DNA from: Naganishia liquefaciens
Taxonomy: Eukaryota; Basidiomycota; Tremellomycetes; Filobasidiales; Filobasidiaceae
Assembly (NCBI GenBank): GCA_013423385.1
Contig: BLZA01000002.1
Span: 393,669-457,668 of the forward strand
Reading direction: 5' to 3'
DNA: 64,000 bases
Shown here: piece after piece, positions 63,463-64,000 of the stretch
Layout of the letters: each line of letters begins with the position of its first letter
How positions within the stretch are numbered: the stretch's first letter is position 1
Translations under genes and position numbers: made by a program
Notes under the pieces: model-generated
What the model was told of the DNA's origin: nothing
Databases searched by the model: none
Seen by the model: the letters and a program-made list of their open reading frames with translations, nothing else

Positions 63463-63949
63463 GGCTCTCCCAATTTTCGCGTTTGAAGCGAACGGGACAA
63501 GAGCACCGATTTTCGCCTTGTTTTCTTTAAATCCGATCTTCGCCTTGTTTGCTTTTCACCTTTAAATCTGAATGACCCAACAGATATTGACACAACACAA
63601 CAATGGGTGCGGTCAAGGTTGAGGTTTTGTCATTGACGGAAGATCGAGTTCGGGAAAGGGAGAAAACAAAAATGATTGTAAGTAAACGATCTTCTGTCAT
63701 TGACAGAAGATGACTTACCCAACAGACAAAAGGATTTTAGTACCAACCCGATCTTCGCCTTGTTTGCTTTTCACCTATGCAGGCTGATAACACAGCGCAA
63801 GGTGACAGGAGAGCGATCAGCCAATGATCTTTTGTCATTGTCAAAAGAAACAAGCTCACCGAAGAATGACAAGATTAATTGATAAAGTCACACTTCTTTG
63901 TGCGAATGTTGTCTTTACCTTTAGAAGACTGATAAAAGTGAAAGAAGGA
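63463..63949 (-). promoter_or_regulatory. 5' UTR of element 3 with repeats and hairpins
   Basis: GATCTTCGCCTTGTTTGCTT occurs at about 63535 and 63751. Three related potential hairpins centred on TGTCATTGAC lie at about 63624-63643, 63688-63712 (ATCTTCTGTCA/TGACAGAAGAT, perfect) and 63826-63847. It is a candidate internal promoter or RNA-structure region. Confidence 0.65.
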
Positions 63950-63996
63950 GGGTTAGGGGGTTAGGGGTTAGGGGGTTAGGGGTTAGGGGTTAGGGG
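63950..63996 (+). repeat. telomeric tract, six TTAGGGG/TTAGGGGG units
   Basis: Units of 7 and 8 bp alternate. The G-rich strand points right, so the chromosome end lies to the right. Confidence 0.97.
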
Positions 63997-64000
63997 TGTA
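63997..64000 (-). mobile_element. first bases of a fourth retrotransposon copy
   Basis: The window ends TTAGGGG-TGTA, and TGTA equals the start of the 3' end (TGTATCAGATACC) of elements 1 and 2. Only four bases are visible, so this is a prediction about what follows. Confidence 0.55.

Larger units (their letters stand above)
60137..63949 (-). mobile_element. telomeric non-LTR retrotransposon, element 3 (apparently full length, 3.8 kb)
   Basis: Flanked by TTAGGGG tracts on both sides. It has a roughly 140-bp 3' UTR different from that of elements 1 and 2, a complete 1061-codon ORF, and a roughly 490-bp 5' UTR with repeats and hairpins. It belongs to a second subfamily: the encoded proteins are clearly homologous to element 2 but diverged. 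No poly(A) at the 3' end. Confidence 0.92.

Noticed and set aside
63950-64000. Reading the last bases as the true chromosome end
   Set aside because: The tract is followed by TGTA, which matches the start of another retrotransposon copy. The real end probably lies further right.

Overview
The window is nuclear DNA of a fungus, almost certainly a basidiomycete, ending in subtelomeric sequence on the right. The genes are split by many short GT-AG introns (mostly about 50-60 bp) and there is no operon structure. The proteins are typical of fungi: Zn2Cys6-type regulators, cytochromes P450, a Yvc1-type vacuolar channel and mitochondrial ribosomal proteins. The telomeric unit visible at the right is TTAGGGG. 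It occurs with non-LTR retrotransposons that resemble the telomere-associated Cnl1 group known from Cryptococcus. That points to a Tremellomycete-like basidiomycete yeast, but the species cannot be named from the sequence alone.

Left part (about 0.5-33.3 kb) is ordinary gene space. In order it holds: a possible hypothetical gene; an intron-containing tRNA-Ile; a fungal MHR transcription factor; a P450; a broken Ser-rich gene; dUTPase; mitochondrial bS16m; two Cys-cluster proteins transcribed away from each other; a Pgc1-like glycerophosphodiesterase whose intron carries a minisatellite; a LysM protein; mitochondrial acyl carrier protein; bL17m; the Yvc1 channel; and uL5m. A compact group follows of P450, acetoacetate-decarboxylase-like protein and cupin, which looks like a small metabolic cluster. 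Four housekeeping genes in this stretch serve mitochondria (bS16m, ACP, bL17m, uL5m).

Middle part (about 33.6-53.4 kb) is gene-poor and repeat-rich. It contains a 178-bp tandem duplication carrying a tRNA-like gene, decayed tandem repeats, an old LTR fragment and the remnant of a Ulp1-type protease gene. A complete 8.58-kb chromodomain-bearing Ty3/gypsy LTR retrotransposon (38724-47301) has identical 473-bp LTRs and a 5-bp GATTG target-site duplication. It also carries an extra 435-codon ORF between pol and the 3' LTR. Low-complexity hypothetical ORFs follow.

Right part (53.5-64.0 kb) is the most unusual. A decayed tyrosine-recombinase gene (DUF3435/Crypton-like) loses its 5' end exactly where TTAGGGG begins. 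From there to the window end, reverse-transcriptase/restriction-like-endonuclease retrotransposons are stacked head to tail in one orientation (3' ends toward the chromosome interior). Short TTAGGGG tracts separate them: a 0.6-kb stub, a 2.6-kb 5'-truncated copy, a 3.8-kb apparently full-length copy of a second subfamily, and the first four bases of a further copy at the window edge. This layout suggests alternating telomerase extension and retrotransposon attachment at the chromosome end.

A recurring theme is short tandem duplication. Duplications of 14, 16, 29 and about 178 bp are present, and the 14- and 16-bp ones break reading frames.
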